From NCBI RefSeq assembly GCF_014349105.1, contig NZ_JACSJI010000023.1:1-60487 (forward strand): 60,487 nt of DNA, in the 5' to 3' direction. Made by a program: the position numbers and the translations under genes. Below the pieces are notes generated by a model. It searched no databases. It had not been told where the DNA came from and worked only from the letters and a program-made list of their open reading frames with translations. Position 1 is the first letter of the stretch; each line of letters opens with the position of its first letter. The DNA comes from Caulobacter sp. 17J80-11 (GTDB taxonomy: Bacteria > Pseudomonadota > Alphaproteobacteria > Caulobacterales > Caulobacteraceae). Of this stretch, positions 1 to 8,917 are shown one piece after another.

Positions 1-128
1 GCCGGCGCTTCCGGAGCGACCGGGGCCGCGGGCGGAGCCGGCGGGGCCGGCGGCTGGGCGGCGAAGGCGGCCGTCCCGACGAGCGCGGCCGTCGCGACGA
101 CGACCGCGGCCAACTTGTTGCTGCGCAT
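1..128 (-). CDS. N-terminal fragment of a secreted Pro/Ala-rich protein
   Basis: Only the first 42 codons lie in the window; the gene continues past base 1. The reading starts at ATG 128 with a GGAGA ribosome site a few bases upstream. The N-terminus has two basic residues (Arg2, Lys5), a hydrophobic Ala/Val/Leu core and an Ala-rich cleavage zone ending near AFAA (residues 21-24). That is a standard Sec signal peptide. A Pro/Ala linker follows. The mature domain is outside the window, so function cannot be assigned; an envelope or periplasmic protein is likely. Confidence 0.75.
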   Translation of the reverse strand, partial: MRSNKLAAVVVATAALVGTAAFAAQPPAPPAPPAAPVAPEAP

Positions 129-256
129 GTGAAGGTCTCCCTATCCCTCGGTCGCGCAGCATGACCTCGGCCGGGCGATCAGGCACCTTAAGCTTGCGTA
201 ACCCGCCGCCGGGCGGGACGGCTCACGCCGCGCCGCCCGGACGTGCGGGAGATCGC

Positions 257-1498
<1,242 letters not shown>

Positions 1499-1537
1499 CG
1501 GGGGGAGGAGCCTCGACTGGGGGAGAAAGGACGCGCG

Positions 1538-1566
1538 CCCTTAGCGCCCATACCCCCGAGGTTCAA
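1538..1566 (-). promoter_or_regulatory. Candidate housekeeping promoter for argG
   Basis: On the minus strand TTGAACC is followed after 14 bases by GCTAAGGG. This resembles the Caulobacter sigma-73 form TTGACGS-N10-14-GCTANAWC. It lies about 40 bases ahead of the argG start codon. It is a pattern match only; no start site is known. Confidence 0.45.
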
Positions 1567-1599
1567 GAGTCCATTGACGACAGTGTGGGAGGGCGGCGC

Positions 1600-1780
1600 C
1601 TCTCTCCTCACCTGTGGAGCGCAGCGGAACGGGGGAGGGGGACCGCCGAAGGCGGTGGAGGGGGCGAGCCGCGAGCGCGCCCTCAAAGAGATTTAGCAGT
1701 CTGGACCAGCCGTCGTGCGCCGGTTCGCCCCCACCGCCATGCTCCGCATGGTCCTCCTCCCCCGCTTCGCAGGGGAGGAG
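1600..1780. repeat. Composite palindromic intergenic repeat, family A copy 1
   Basis: The ends carry CTC-rich and GAG-rich arms (CTCCTCACCTGTGGAGCG at the left, CGCAGGGGAGGAG at the right). Internal blocks GGGGGAGGGGGACC and GGTCCTCCTCCCCC face each other, each joined to a short hairpin (CCGCCGAAGGCGG; CCATGCTCCGCATGG). The two half-elements are inverted around a spacer of about 60 bases. The same architecture recurs at 8088-8250, 10222-10393 and 29728-29888. It lies between the kup stop and the argG start. Confidence 0.8.
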
Positions 1781-1790
1781 CAACGTCGAC

Positions 1791-3758
1791 TTACACCGTC
1801 ACCTGCGTGCCCAACTCGACCACGCGTCCCGGCGGGATGTGGAAGAAATCGGTCGGGTTGGCGGCGTTGCGCATCAGGTAGATGAACAGGTGGTCCTGCC
1901 ACAGCGGCATGCCCGAGGTGGCCGACGGCACCACCGAGCGGCGGCCCAGGAAGAACGAGGTCGACATGATGTCGAACTTCAGCCCCTGGCGACGGCACAG
2001 GCCCAGCGCCTTGGGCACGTTCGGGGTCTCCATGAAGCCGTAGTTCAGCACCACGCGCTTGAAGTCCTCGTTGACGGTCTCGATCTGGATCCGCTCGCCC
2101 TCCGGCACCCGCGGCGCGTCCGAGGTCGTCACCGACAGGATGACGTTCTTCTCGTGCAGCACCTTGTTGTGCTTGAGGTTGTGCATCAGCGCGACCGGCG
2201 CGACCTGCGGGTCGGAGGTCAGGAAGATGGCGGTGCCCGGCGCGCGGTGCGGCGGACGCGCCTTCAGCATCTCGATCAGGTCGTTCAGCGGGATGGAGTC
2301 GCGGCGGGTCTTGTCGAACAGGATCTGCGTCCCCTTCGACCAGGTCCACATGATCAGCACCAGGCCGCCGCCCAGCACCAGCGGCATCCACGCCCCCTGC
2401 GGGATCTTCAGCAGGTTGGAGCTGATGAACACCACGTCGATCGCGCCGAAGCCGACCGCCACGGCCAGGGCCTGCCAGACCGGGCGCTTCCACATGTAGC
2501 GCAGGATCACGAAGGCCAGCAGGGTGTCGACGAACATCGCCCCGGTCACCGCGATGCCGTAGGCCGCGGCCAGGTTGGACGAGGTGCGGAACATCACCAG
2601 CAGGATCAGCACGCCGACCATCAGGAAGGTGTTCACCTGCGGCACGAAGATCTGGCCGGCCTGGGTCTCGGAGGTGCGCTTGATGTCGATGCGCGGCAGC
2701 AGGCCCAGCTGGACCGCCTGCTGGGTCAGGGAGAAGGCGCCGGTGATGACCGCCTGGCTGGCGATCACGGTGGCCGCCGCGGCCAGGATCAGCACCGGCC
2801 AGTAGGCGATCTCCGGGATCATGGCGAAGAACGGGTTCTTGTGGGCTTCGGGATGCGACAGCACCAGGGCGCCCTGGCCCAGATAGTTCAGGGTCAGGCA
2901 CGGCAGGGCGAACCACAGCCAGGCGGCGCGGATCGGCTTCTTACCGAAGTGGCCCATGTCGGCGTACAGCGCCTCGGCCCCGGTCACCGCCAGGAAGACG
3001 CTGCCCAGGATGACAAAGCCTAGGATGCCATTGTCGATCAGGAAGGCCACGCCGTAGTGCGGGCTGAGCGCGCGCACGATCGAGAGGTCGTCGGTGATGT
3101 GGTAGACGCCCAGGCCCGCCAGGGTCAGGAACCAGGCGGCCATGATCGGGCCGAAGAACTTGGCCACGCTGGCCGTGCCCTTCGACTGGACCATGAACAG
3201 GGCGACCAGGATGACGGCGGCGATCGGCAGCACCAGCGGCGCCATCACCCGTCCCAGGCCCGGCGCGTCCTTCAGGCCCTCGACCGCCGACAGGACCGAC
3301 ACCGCCGGCGTGATGATGCCGTCGCCGTAGAACAGCGAGGCGCCGCAGACGCCCAGGAAGAAGATCCAGGTCGAGCGCTTGCCCAGCGCGTGCTGGGCCA
3401 GCGCCATCAGAGCCAGCGTGCCGCCCTCGCCCTTGTTGTCGGCCCGCATCAGGAACATGACGTACTTCACCGTCACGATCAGGATCAGCGCCCAGAACAC
3501 CAGCGAGATCACGCCCAGCACCGCCAGTTCGGCGGTGCCGCCGCCCTTGGAATGGGCCAGGGCTTCACGCATGGCGTAGAGCGGGCTGGTGCCGATGTCG
3601 CCGAAGACGACGCCGACCGCGCCCAGGGCGAGCGCGAAGAAGCCCTCCCCCTCGTGCGCGTGGGGACCCATCATGCCGTGCTTGGAAATTTCGACGCCCG
3701 TGGGCGTCGGCGCGGGGCTCGGGGAGGAGCCGTTCGCGCCGGGGGTGTCCCCAGCCAT
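1791..3758 (-). CDS. kup: Kup-type low-affinity potassium transporter
   Basis: 655 residues, typical for Kup/HAK transporters (K+/H+ symport across the inner membrane). After a hydrophilic N-terminus of about 40 residues comes the hallmark segment ALGAVGVVFGDIGTSPLYAM, then about twelve hydrophobic helices and the family blocks FYGDGIITPAVSVLSAVEGL and FFGPIMAAWFLTLAGLG. A soluble C-terminal domain of roughly 170 residues completes it. It is divergent from the Rrf2 regulator gene across 176 bases. Nothing in the sequence shows its regulation. Confidence 0.97.
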   Translation of the reverse strand: MAGDTPGANGSSPSPAPTPTGVEISKHGMMGPHAHEGEGFFALALGAVGVVFGDIGTSPLYAMREALAHSKGGGTAELAVLGVISLVFWALILIVTVKYVMFLMRADNKGEGGTLALMALAQHALGKRSTWIFFLGVCGASLFYGDGIITPAVSVLSAVEGLKDAPGLGRVMAPLVLPIAAVILVALFMVQSKGTASVAKFFGPIMAAWFLTLAGLGVYHITDDLSIVRALSPHYGVAFLIDNGILGFVILGSVFLAVTGAEALYADMGHFGKKPIRAAWLWFALPCLTLNYLGQGALVLSHPEAHKNPFFAMIPEIAYWPVLILAAAATVIASQAVITGAFSLTQQAVQLGLLPRIDIKRTSETQAGQIFVPQVNTFLMVGVLILLVMFRTSSNLAAAYGIAVTGAMFVDTLLAFVILRYMWKRPVWQALAVAVGFGAIDVVFISSNLLKIPQGAWMPLVLGGGLVLIMWTWSKGTQILFDKTRRDSIPLNDLIEMLKARPPHRAPGTAIFLTSDPQVAPVALMHNLKHNKVLHEKNVILSVTTSDAPRVPEGERIQIETVNEDFKRVVLNYGFMETPNVPKALGLCRRQGLKFDIMSTSFFLGRRSVVPSATSGMPLWQDHLFIYLMRNAANPTDFFHIPPGRVVELGTQVTV

Positions 3759-3934
3759 TCAATCCCTCCGGGACCGCGGACTTGCGGCCCGATCTCGCGA
3801 TTGCGGACGCGCCCATACGCCGTTTCCCGGCGCCGTTCAATCGCGCCGTAACGCTTTACAATCGCGGCGCGGCGCTTTGCGCTTTGAAACCGCCGGTCGT
3901 CGGTCTTACGTTCCACTGCAGGAAAACGACACCG

Positions 3935-4375
3935 ATGTCAGACAGCCAGAGATTCCCCGTCGCCGCGCACGCCCTGGCCTATCTGGCCCACAAGGGCGCG
4001 TTTGCGGCCGAACAGGCGGTGTCCAGCGCCGTGCTGGCCGCCTCGGTGCCGACCAATCCGGTGGTGGTGCGCCGCGTCACCGCCCTGCTGGCCAAGGCCG
4101 GCCTGATCGCCACCCGCCCGGGCGCCAACGGCGGGGCGTGGCTGTTGCGCCAGCCCCAGACGATCACGCTCGATCAGGTGCTGCGCGCCGTGCACGGCTG
4201 CGCCCAGCTGGGCTGTCCGCCGGCGGGGGCCAAGGGCTGCCCGGTGGGCGAGAGCATCCCTCGCGCGGTCGGGGCGGCCATCAAGGCCGCCGACGAAGCC
4301 GCCGGCGCCCGCCTGGCGCAGATCACCGTGGCCGACCTGTTGAAGGAATGCCCGGCGGCGGTGGCGGCGGAGTAG
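3935..4375 (+). CDS. Rrf2-family transcriptional regulator
   Basis: 146 residues from ATG 3935, chosen because GCAGGAAA lies about 10 bases upstream and the family begins this way; the frame is open further upstream to 3782. A winged helix (SDSQRFPVAAHALAYLA ... VVVRRVTALLAKAGLIATRPGANGGAWLLR) is followed by the dimer helix. Between them sits a cysteine cluster, GCAQLGCPPAGAKGC, spaced C-x4-C-x7-C. IscR and NsrR use such cysteines to hold an iron-sulfur cluster, but with different spacing (x5/x5 and x4/x5). No Isc/Suf gene is adjacent. Target and ligand are unknown. Confidence 0.9.
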   Translation: MSDSQRFPVAAHALAYLAHKGAFAAEQAVSSAVLAASVPTNPVVVRRVTALLAKAGLIATRPGANGGAWLLRQPQTITLDQVLRAVHGCAQLGCPPAGAKGCPVGESIPRAVGAAIKAADEAAGARLAQITVADLLKECPAAVAAE

Positions 4376-4388
4376 GCCACTCTAACGT

Positions 4389-4527
4389 CCGTCATCCCGG
4401 CCGTAGCGGGGCGTAAGCTCCGCGGAGAGCCGGGACCCAGCAAGCGCGTGTTGCAGCGCAAGTCCGGAGCGTTGGCGTCGAGCTTGCTGGGTCCCGGATA
4501 AGCGCTGCGCGCTTTCCGGGATGACGG
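4389..4527. repeat. Imperfect long inverted repeat (CATCCCGG family)
   Basis: The left arm begins CCGTCATCCCGG and ends with GCCGGGACCCAGCAAGC. The right arm begins GCTTGCTGGGTCCCGG and ends CCGGGATGACGG. The whole element can fold into one long hairpin with an internal loop. It lies between two same-strand genes. This CATCCCGG / GGGACCCAGCAAG type is familiar as a dispersed repeat in alphaproteobacterial genomes. Confidence 0.8.
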
Positions 4528-4616
4528 TTTGAGGGCGGCCCACAAACCTTCACCGCTTGAACCCTCGCCCCGCCCGTGCTGGTCTCCGGCCCGGTTTCAT
4601 TCGCGGAGTCCGCATC

Positions 4617-5417
4617 TTGACCCGTCGGTTGTGTCTGATCACCGGGGCTTCGGCCGGCATCGGGGCGGCCTTCGCCCGCACCTACGCCGCGCGCGGCTGG
4701 GACGTGGCCCTGACCGCGCGCCGGACCGAACGGCTGGCCGCGCTCGCCGACGAGATCCGCCTGCGCTACGGCGTCGAGACCCTGGTCATTCCGGCCGACC
4801 TGTCCGATCCGGCCGCGCCGGAACAGCTGCTGGAGGCCGTGCACGCCGAGGGCCGCAAGGTCGACGCGCTGGTCAACAACGCCGGCTACAGTAAGACCAA
4901 CGGTTTCGTGGACACCCCCTGGGACGACCACCGGGCCATGCTTCAGGTCATGCTCATGGCGCCGACCGAGCTGGCGCACCGGGTGCTGCCGGCCATGCTG
5001 GACGACCGGTTCGGGCGGATCGTCAACATCTGCTCGGTGGCGGGCCTGCTGCCGGCCAGCCCGGGCGACACCCTCTACGGCCCGACCAAGAGCTATCTGA
5101 TCAAGTGGTCGGCCGGCCTGCACCTGGAGACCCGCGACCGCGGCGTGCACGTGGCGGCGCTTTGCCCCGGCTACACCTATTCCGAATTCCACGACGTCAA
5201 CGGCTCGCGCGCCAAGGTCAGCCAGGCCTATCCGGAGTGGATGTGGATGGGCGCCGACGAGGTCGCCGCCGCCGGCTACGAGGCGGCCGAAGCCAACCGC
5301 CCCATCAGCGTGCCCGGCGCGCCCTACAAGGCGATCAGCGCGGTGCTGAAGGTGATCCCCGACGAGTGGGTCCTGCACCTGGCGACCCGGCACGCGGGCC
5401 GGCTGGGGCGGATCTGA
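4617..5417 (+). CDS. Short-chain dehydrogenase/reductase
   Basis: 266 residues from a TTG start at 4617, preferred because GGAG sits 8 bases upstream and the Rossmann fold starts at once (TRRLCLITGASAGIG). An ATG 60 bases upstream (4557) is in frame but would add an unusual basic tail. The cofactor loop TGASAGIG is at residues 9-16, NNAGYS follows at mid-protein, and the catalytic Ser-Tyr-Lys set is seen as NICSVAG ... YGPTKSYLIK. The tail VPGAPYKAISAVLKVIPDEWVLHLATRHAGRL resembles the YqjQ/DltE-like class of SDRs. Substrate is unknown. Confidence 0.9.
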   Translation: MTRRLCLITGASAGIGAAFARTYAARGWDVALTARRTERLAALADEIRLRYGVETLVIPADLSDPAAPEQLLEAVHAEGRKVDALVNNAGYSKTNGFVDTPWDDHRAMLQVMLMAPTELAHRVLPAMLDDRFGRIVNICSVAGLLPASPGDTLYGPTKSYLIKWSAGLHLETRDRGVHVAALCPGYTYSEFHDVNGSRAKVSQAYPEWMWMGADEVAAAGYEAAEANRPISVPGAPYKAISAVLKVIPDEWVLHLATRHAGRLGRI

Positions 5418-5436
5418 GCCTACTCGGAGATGCGAG

Positions 5437-5727
5437 ATGTGCGGGTCTGGCGAAAGCGAGTTGGATGAAGGCGATCGCCTGTGGGACTGCGCCTATGTCG
5501 CCGCCTGCGACTTCGGCGACCAGTGCGCAAAATTTGCGAGGGACAATCCGTATCCGGACCGTGTCGCTCTCGATGAGATCATCAACACGCTGATGACCGA
5601 GCTTTGGGATCGCGGCTTTAGCCAGGCCGAGATTCGAACGGCTTTCGAAAAGGCGGTCGGCGACATGAACCGTTACGCGGCCGGTGAGGAGCGAAACGGG
5701 CTCCGCCCCACTCCGAGAAAAACTTAG
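5437..5727 (+). CDS. Small hypothetical protein
   Basis: 96 residues, soluble, mixed charge, no signal peptide. CGGAGA lies about 7 bases before the ATG. Acidic/aromatic N-terminus (WDCAYVAACDFGDQCAKFA), then an amphipathic helical part (LDEIINTLMTELWDRGFSQAEIRTAFEKAV) that could be a small helical bundle or partner-binding domain. The stop overlaps the stop of the convergent amt gene by 4 bases. I do not recognise the family. Confidence 0.7.
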   Translation: MCGSGESELDEGDRLWDCAYVAACDFGDQCAKFARDNPYPDRVALDEIINTLMTELWDRGFSQAEIRTAFEKAVGDMNRYAAGEERNGLRPTPRKT

Positions 5728-7142
5728 GCGTCGTGCAGCGCCTCGCCGTGCTGGGTCAGGTCGAGGCCTTCGATCTCCTCGTCCTTGGTCACGCGCAGGC
5801 CGGTGGTCAGCTTGCAGATCCACAGGATTCCGTACGTCGCCACGCCGCTCCAGGCGATCACGGCCAGCAGGCCCCAGGCCTGCTTGAGCACGCTGGCGCC
5901 CTCCGCCGCCGGGTTGATGGCGGCGTTGGCGAACAGGCCGGTGAGGATGGCCCCGACCAGGCCGCCGACGCCGTGCACGCCGAACGCGTCGAGGCTGTCG
6001 TCGTACTTGAGTTTCCGCTTCAGCCAGACCGCGCCGCCGTAGCAGGCCGCTCCGCCGATCAGGCCGATGAAAAAGCCGCCCTTCGGGTCGGTGAAGCCGG
6101 CCGCGGGCGTGATCGCGACCAGGCCCGCCACCGCGCCGGAGACCAGGCCCAGCAGGGTGGGCTTCTTGCGCTCGACCCACTCCAGCGCCGTCCAGCCGAC
6201 GCCGCCGGCCGCCGCCGCGATCAGGGTTGAGATCAGGGCCGCCGCGGCGATCCCGTCCGCCGCCCAGGCCGAGCCGGCGTTGAAACCGATCCAGCCGACC
6301 CACAGCAGGCTGGCCCCGATCATGGTCAGCACCAGGTTGTGCGGGGCCAGGTTGTCCCGCCCGAAGCCGCGGCGCGGCCCCAGCACCAGCGCGCAGACCA
6401 GGCCCGCCACCCCGGAATTGACGTGCACGACCGCCCCGCCGGCGAAGTCCAGCACCCCGGCGCGGCCCAGGAAGCCGCCGCCCCACACCCAGTGGCAGAC
6501 CGGCGCGTAGACGATCAGGTGCCAGAGCACGACGAACAGCAGGAAGGCCGAGAACTTCATCCGCTCGGCGAAGGCGCCGGCGATCAGGGCCGGGGTGATG
6601 ATGGCGAAGGTCATCTGGTAGGCGATCCAGAGAAACTCCGGCAGGCCCTTGGCCAGGCTGTGGGCGGTGTCGACCCGCACGCCGTCGAGGAACAGGGCCT
6701 GGAAGCCGCCGATCACCGCGTCGAGCCCGGGGCTCGCCGCCTTACCGAAGGCCAGCGAATAGCCGGCGATGAACCACAGCAGGGTGACCACCACGGCCGA
6801 GGCCGCCGACTGGGCGACGGTGGCCAGGACGTTCTTGCGCCGCACCATGCCGCCGTAGAACAGGGCCAGGCCCGGGAGAGTCATCAGGAGGACCAGCGCG
6901 GTCGAGGTCAGCACCCAGGACGACGCCGCCTGATCAAGCTCCAGCGGGACCTGATGGCGGAGGACCTGAATTGGGACCGCGGCTTGCGCCGACTGAGCCA
7001 TTCCCCCAACCAGCGCAAAGACGCCTAGGGCGAGACCCGCCCCGAACACTCGACCGCCCGCCACTGTCGCCCCCGCGCGTGATGCTGCGGGTGCGAACTG
7101 TGAGCCTGCTTCGCTGCGCCGCGCAAGATGTTCCGTGAACAT
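5724..7142 (-). CDS. amt: Ammonium transporter (Amt/MEP/Rh family)
   Basis: 472 residues. The first 55 or so include a signal-like segment (FGAGLALGVFALVGGMAQSAQAA), as in many Amt precursors. About eleven membrane helices follow. Family blocks are present: LPGLALFYGGMVRRKNVL, ITPALIAGAFAERMKFSAF, HWVWGGGFL, DFAGGAVVHVNSGVAGL and the second pore histidine region DAFGVHGVGGLVGAILTGLF. The C-terminal tail (DEEIEGLDLTQHGEALHDA) is the conserved regulatory tail that GlnK-type proteins act on. No glnK gene lies beside it, which is unusual for the class. AAGGTG precedes the ATG. Confidence 0.97.
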   Translation of the reverse strand: MFTEHLARRSEAGSQFAPAASRAGATVAGGRVFGAGLALGVFALVGGMAQSAQAAVPIQVLRHQVPLELDQAASSWVLTSTALVLLMTLPGLALFYGGMVRRKNVLATVAQSAASAVVVTLLWFIAGYSLAFGKAASPGLDAVIGGFQALFLDGVRVDTAHSLAKGLPEFLWIAYQMTFAIITPALIAGAFAERMKFSAFLLFVVLWHLIVYAPVCHWVWGGGFLGRAGVLDFAGGAVVHVNSGVAGLVCALVLGPRRGFGRDNLAPHNLVLTMIGASLLWVGWIGFNAGSAWAADGIAAAALISTLIAAAAGGVGWTALEWVERKKPTLLGLVSGAVAGLVAITPAAGFTDPKGGFFIGLIGGAACYGGAVWLKRKLKYDDSLDAFGVHGVGGLVGAILTGLFANAAINPAAEGASVLKQAWGLLAVIAWSGVATYGILWICKLTTGLRVTKDEEIEGLDLTQHGEALHDA

Positions 7143-7214
7143 CGGTCACCTTGCGCTTGACGGCGGCGACGGCGCGGCTCTTCATCGGGCGCTGAATTAT
7201 TCGGGAGCGGGGCG

Positions 7215-8084
7215 ATGACGGGCTTCACGGATCGCTGGTGGACCTCGGCCGACGGCCTGAAGCTGTACGCGCGCGACTACGCCGCCGCGCCCGGCCCGGC
7301 CCGCCTGCCGGTGGTCTGCATCCACGGCCTGACCCGCAACAGCCGCGACTTCGGCGAGGTCGCGCCCTACCTGGCCGCCTCGGGCCGCCGGGTGCTGGCC
7401 GTCGACGTGCGCGGGCGCGGCCGCTCTGACCGCGATCCGGAGCCGATGAACTACCACCCCGGCACCTACGCCGAGGACGTCGGCGCCCTGTTCGACCAGC
7501 TGGGCCTGTCGCAGGCGGTGTTCATGGGCACCAGCATGGGCGGACTGATCACCATGATGCTGGCGCTTCGCCGGCCCGAGCTGATCGCCGGCTCGGTGAT
7601 CAACGATGTCGGCCCGCAGCTGTCGCCGGTCGGCCTGGCGCGGATCGTGGCCTACACCGGCAAGCCGGTGGAGATCCGCAACTGGAGGGACGCGCGCGAG
7701 TACGTGAAGCGCACCAACGGCGCCGCCTTCCCCAACAATCGCGACCGCGACTGGCGGATGTTCGTCGACCGGGTGTTCGACCGCGGCCCGCGCGGCCGGC
7801 CGGTGCTGGCCTACGATCCGCGCATCGCCGAGCCGTTCAAGGCGGCCAGCCCCGACAAGCCGGCCCCCGACATGCTGCCGCTGTTCATGGCCCTGGCCCG
7901 CAAGCCGATGCTGCTGGTGCGCGGCGGCATTTCCGACCTGCTGGACCAGGACGGCGTGGCCCTGATGCGCCAGCACGCGCCGAACATGGCCTATGTCGAA
8001 GTGCCCGACGTCGGCCACGCCCCCATGCTGACCGAGCCCGCGGCGAAGGCGGCGATCCTGCGGTTCCTGGGGGAGCTGGGGTGA
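7215..8084 (+). CDS. Alpha/beta hydrolase
   Basis: 289 residues, no signal peptide, so probably cytosolic. The alpha/beta-hydrolase core is clear: oxyanion region VVCIHGLTRNSRDFGEVAPYLA, then VDVRGRGRSDRDP, the nucleophile elbow GTSMGG with Ser107, an acidic residue near GGISDLL, and the final histidine in VPDVGHAPML. The set fits esterases or haloalkane-dehalogenase-like hydrolases, but no substrate can be named. GGAGCGGGGCG precedes the ATG. It converges on the hemerythrin-like gene across repeat A2. Confidence 0.92.
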   Translation: MTGFTDRWWTSADGLKLYARDYAAAPGPARLPVVCIHGLTRNSRDFGEVAPYLAASGRRVLAVDVRGRGRSDRDPEPMNYHPGTYAEDVGALFDQLGLSQAVFMGTSMGGLITMMLALRRPELIAGSVINDVGPQLSPVGLARIVAYTGKPVEIRNWRDAREYVKRTNGAAFPNNRDRDWRMFVDRVFDRGPRGRPVLAYDPRIAEPFKAASPDKPAPDMLPLFMALARKPMLLVRGGISDLLDQDGVALMRQHAPNMAYVEVPDVGHAPMLTEPAAKAAILRFLGELG

Positions 8085-8087
8085 AAT

Positions 8088-8250
8088 CTCTCCCCCCTGC
8101 GAAGCGGGGGAGGGGGACCACGCGAAGCGTGGTGGAGTGGGCGAACCGCATCCACCGCGCTTGCACTTGTTCGCTTTGCGCGCCGGCTCGCCCCCTCCAC
8201 CGCCTTCGGCGGTCCCCCTCCCCCGTTTCGCTTCGCTCACAGGGGAGGAG
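8088..8250. repeat. Composite palindromic intergenic repeat, family A copy 2
   Basis: Left half: CTCCCCCCTGCGAAGCGGGGGAG joined to a CCACGCGAAGCGTGG hairpin. Right half: CCGCCTTCGGCGG hairpin joined to CCCCCTCCCCCGTTTCG and AGGGGAGGAG. The halves are inverted around about 50 bases of spacer. It fills almost the whole gap between two convergent genes, so it may also act as a two-way terminator. Confidence 0.85.
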
Positions 8251-8256
8251 AAGAGC

Positions 8257-8823
8257 TCACGCCAGCCGTTGGCCTTCCTTCAGCATCAGCGCCGTCAGCT
8301 TGGCGCTGTCCTCGTCCGACAAGCGGTTGCGCAGCGCCGGGAAGATCTCGTCCTCCTCCTTGCGGGCGTGCTCTTCGATGTTGTGGCGCAGCGCGCGGGC
8401 CTTGGGCATCCACTGTGGATCGTCCTTGGCCAGGACCTCCAGCTCGTACAGCGCGGTCTTCACGTCGGCGTGGTCGGCGAACAGCTTGGCGGCCTCGCCG
8501 CTGGGGTCGGCCCGGGCCAGGGCCGGATAGACCACGTTCTCCTCCTGCACCGCGTGCTTGGTGATCGCCTGGCGGATCTTGATCAGCATGCGCGTGCGCT
8601 TGCCGGTCTCGTTGGCGGCTGTCGCCTCCAGCCGGTCGAACAGCTCGAACACCATCAGGTGCTCGGCCTTCAGCACGTCCACCCAGTCGCCGGCCAGGCC
8701 TTCCGCGGCCTGGGTCATCGCCTTGCGGCCCCGGTCGGCGACCAGGCCGGCGATCAGGCCGACCGCGGCGGCGCCGGCCACCGCGCCCAGGCCCGTCCGG
8801 TGCGCGTGTTCATGAGTTCCCAT
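8257..8823 (-). CDS. Hemerythrin-like HHE domain protein
   Basis: 188 residues from ATG 8823 (GGGAGA upstream). The short N-terminus has a Gly/Ala-rich hydrophobic stretch (GLGAVAGAAAVGLIAGLVA), a possible membrane anchor. The rest is a helical bundle with metal-type histidine/glutamate pairs: LKAEHLMVFELFDRLE, AITKHAVQEENVVYPAL, FADHADVKTALYELE and LRHNIEEHARKEEDEIFPAL. The HxxxE and H...HxxxE spacing is that of HHE domains that bind a di-iron centre for oxygen or NO sensing or storage. The start lies 94 bases from the divergent rsmB start. Confidence 0.9.
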   Translation of the reverse strand: MGTHEHAHRTGLGAVAGAAAVGLIAGLVADRGRKAMTQAAEGLAGDWVDVLKAEHLMVFELFDRLEATAANETGKRTRMLIKIRQAITKHAVQEENVVYPALARADPSGEAAKLFADHADVKTALYELEVLAKDDPQWMPKARALRHNIEEHARKEEDEIFPALRNRLSDEDSAKLTALMLKEGQRLA

Positions 8824-8917
8824 CGCTCGATCTCCCGTGGCTCCGGAGCAAACCCCCGCCCCCTCCGGCGGTTCCGGCCCTTGCCGACGGGCGGAGACCG
8901 GCGCAAAAGCGCGCCCG

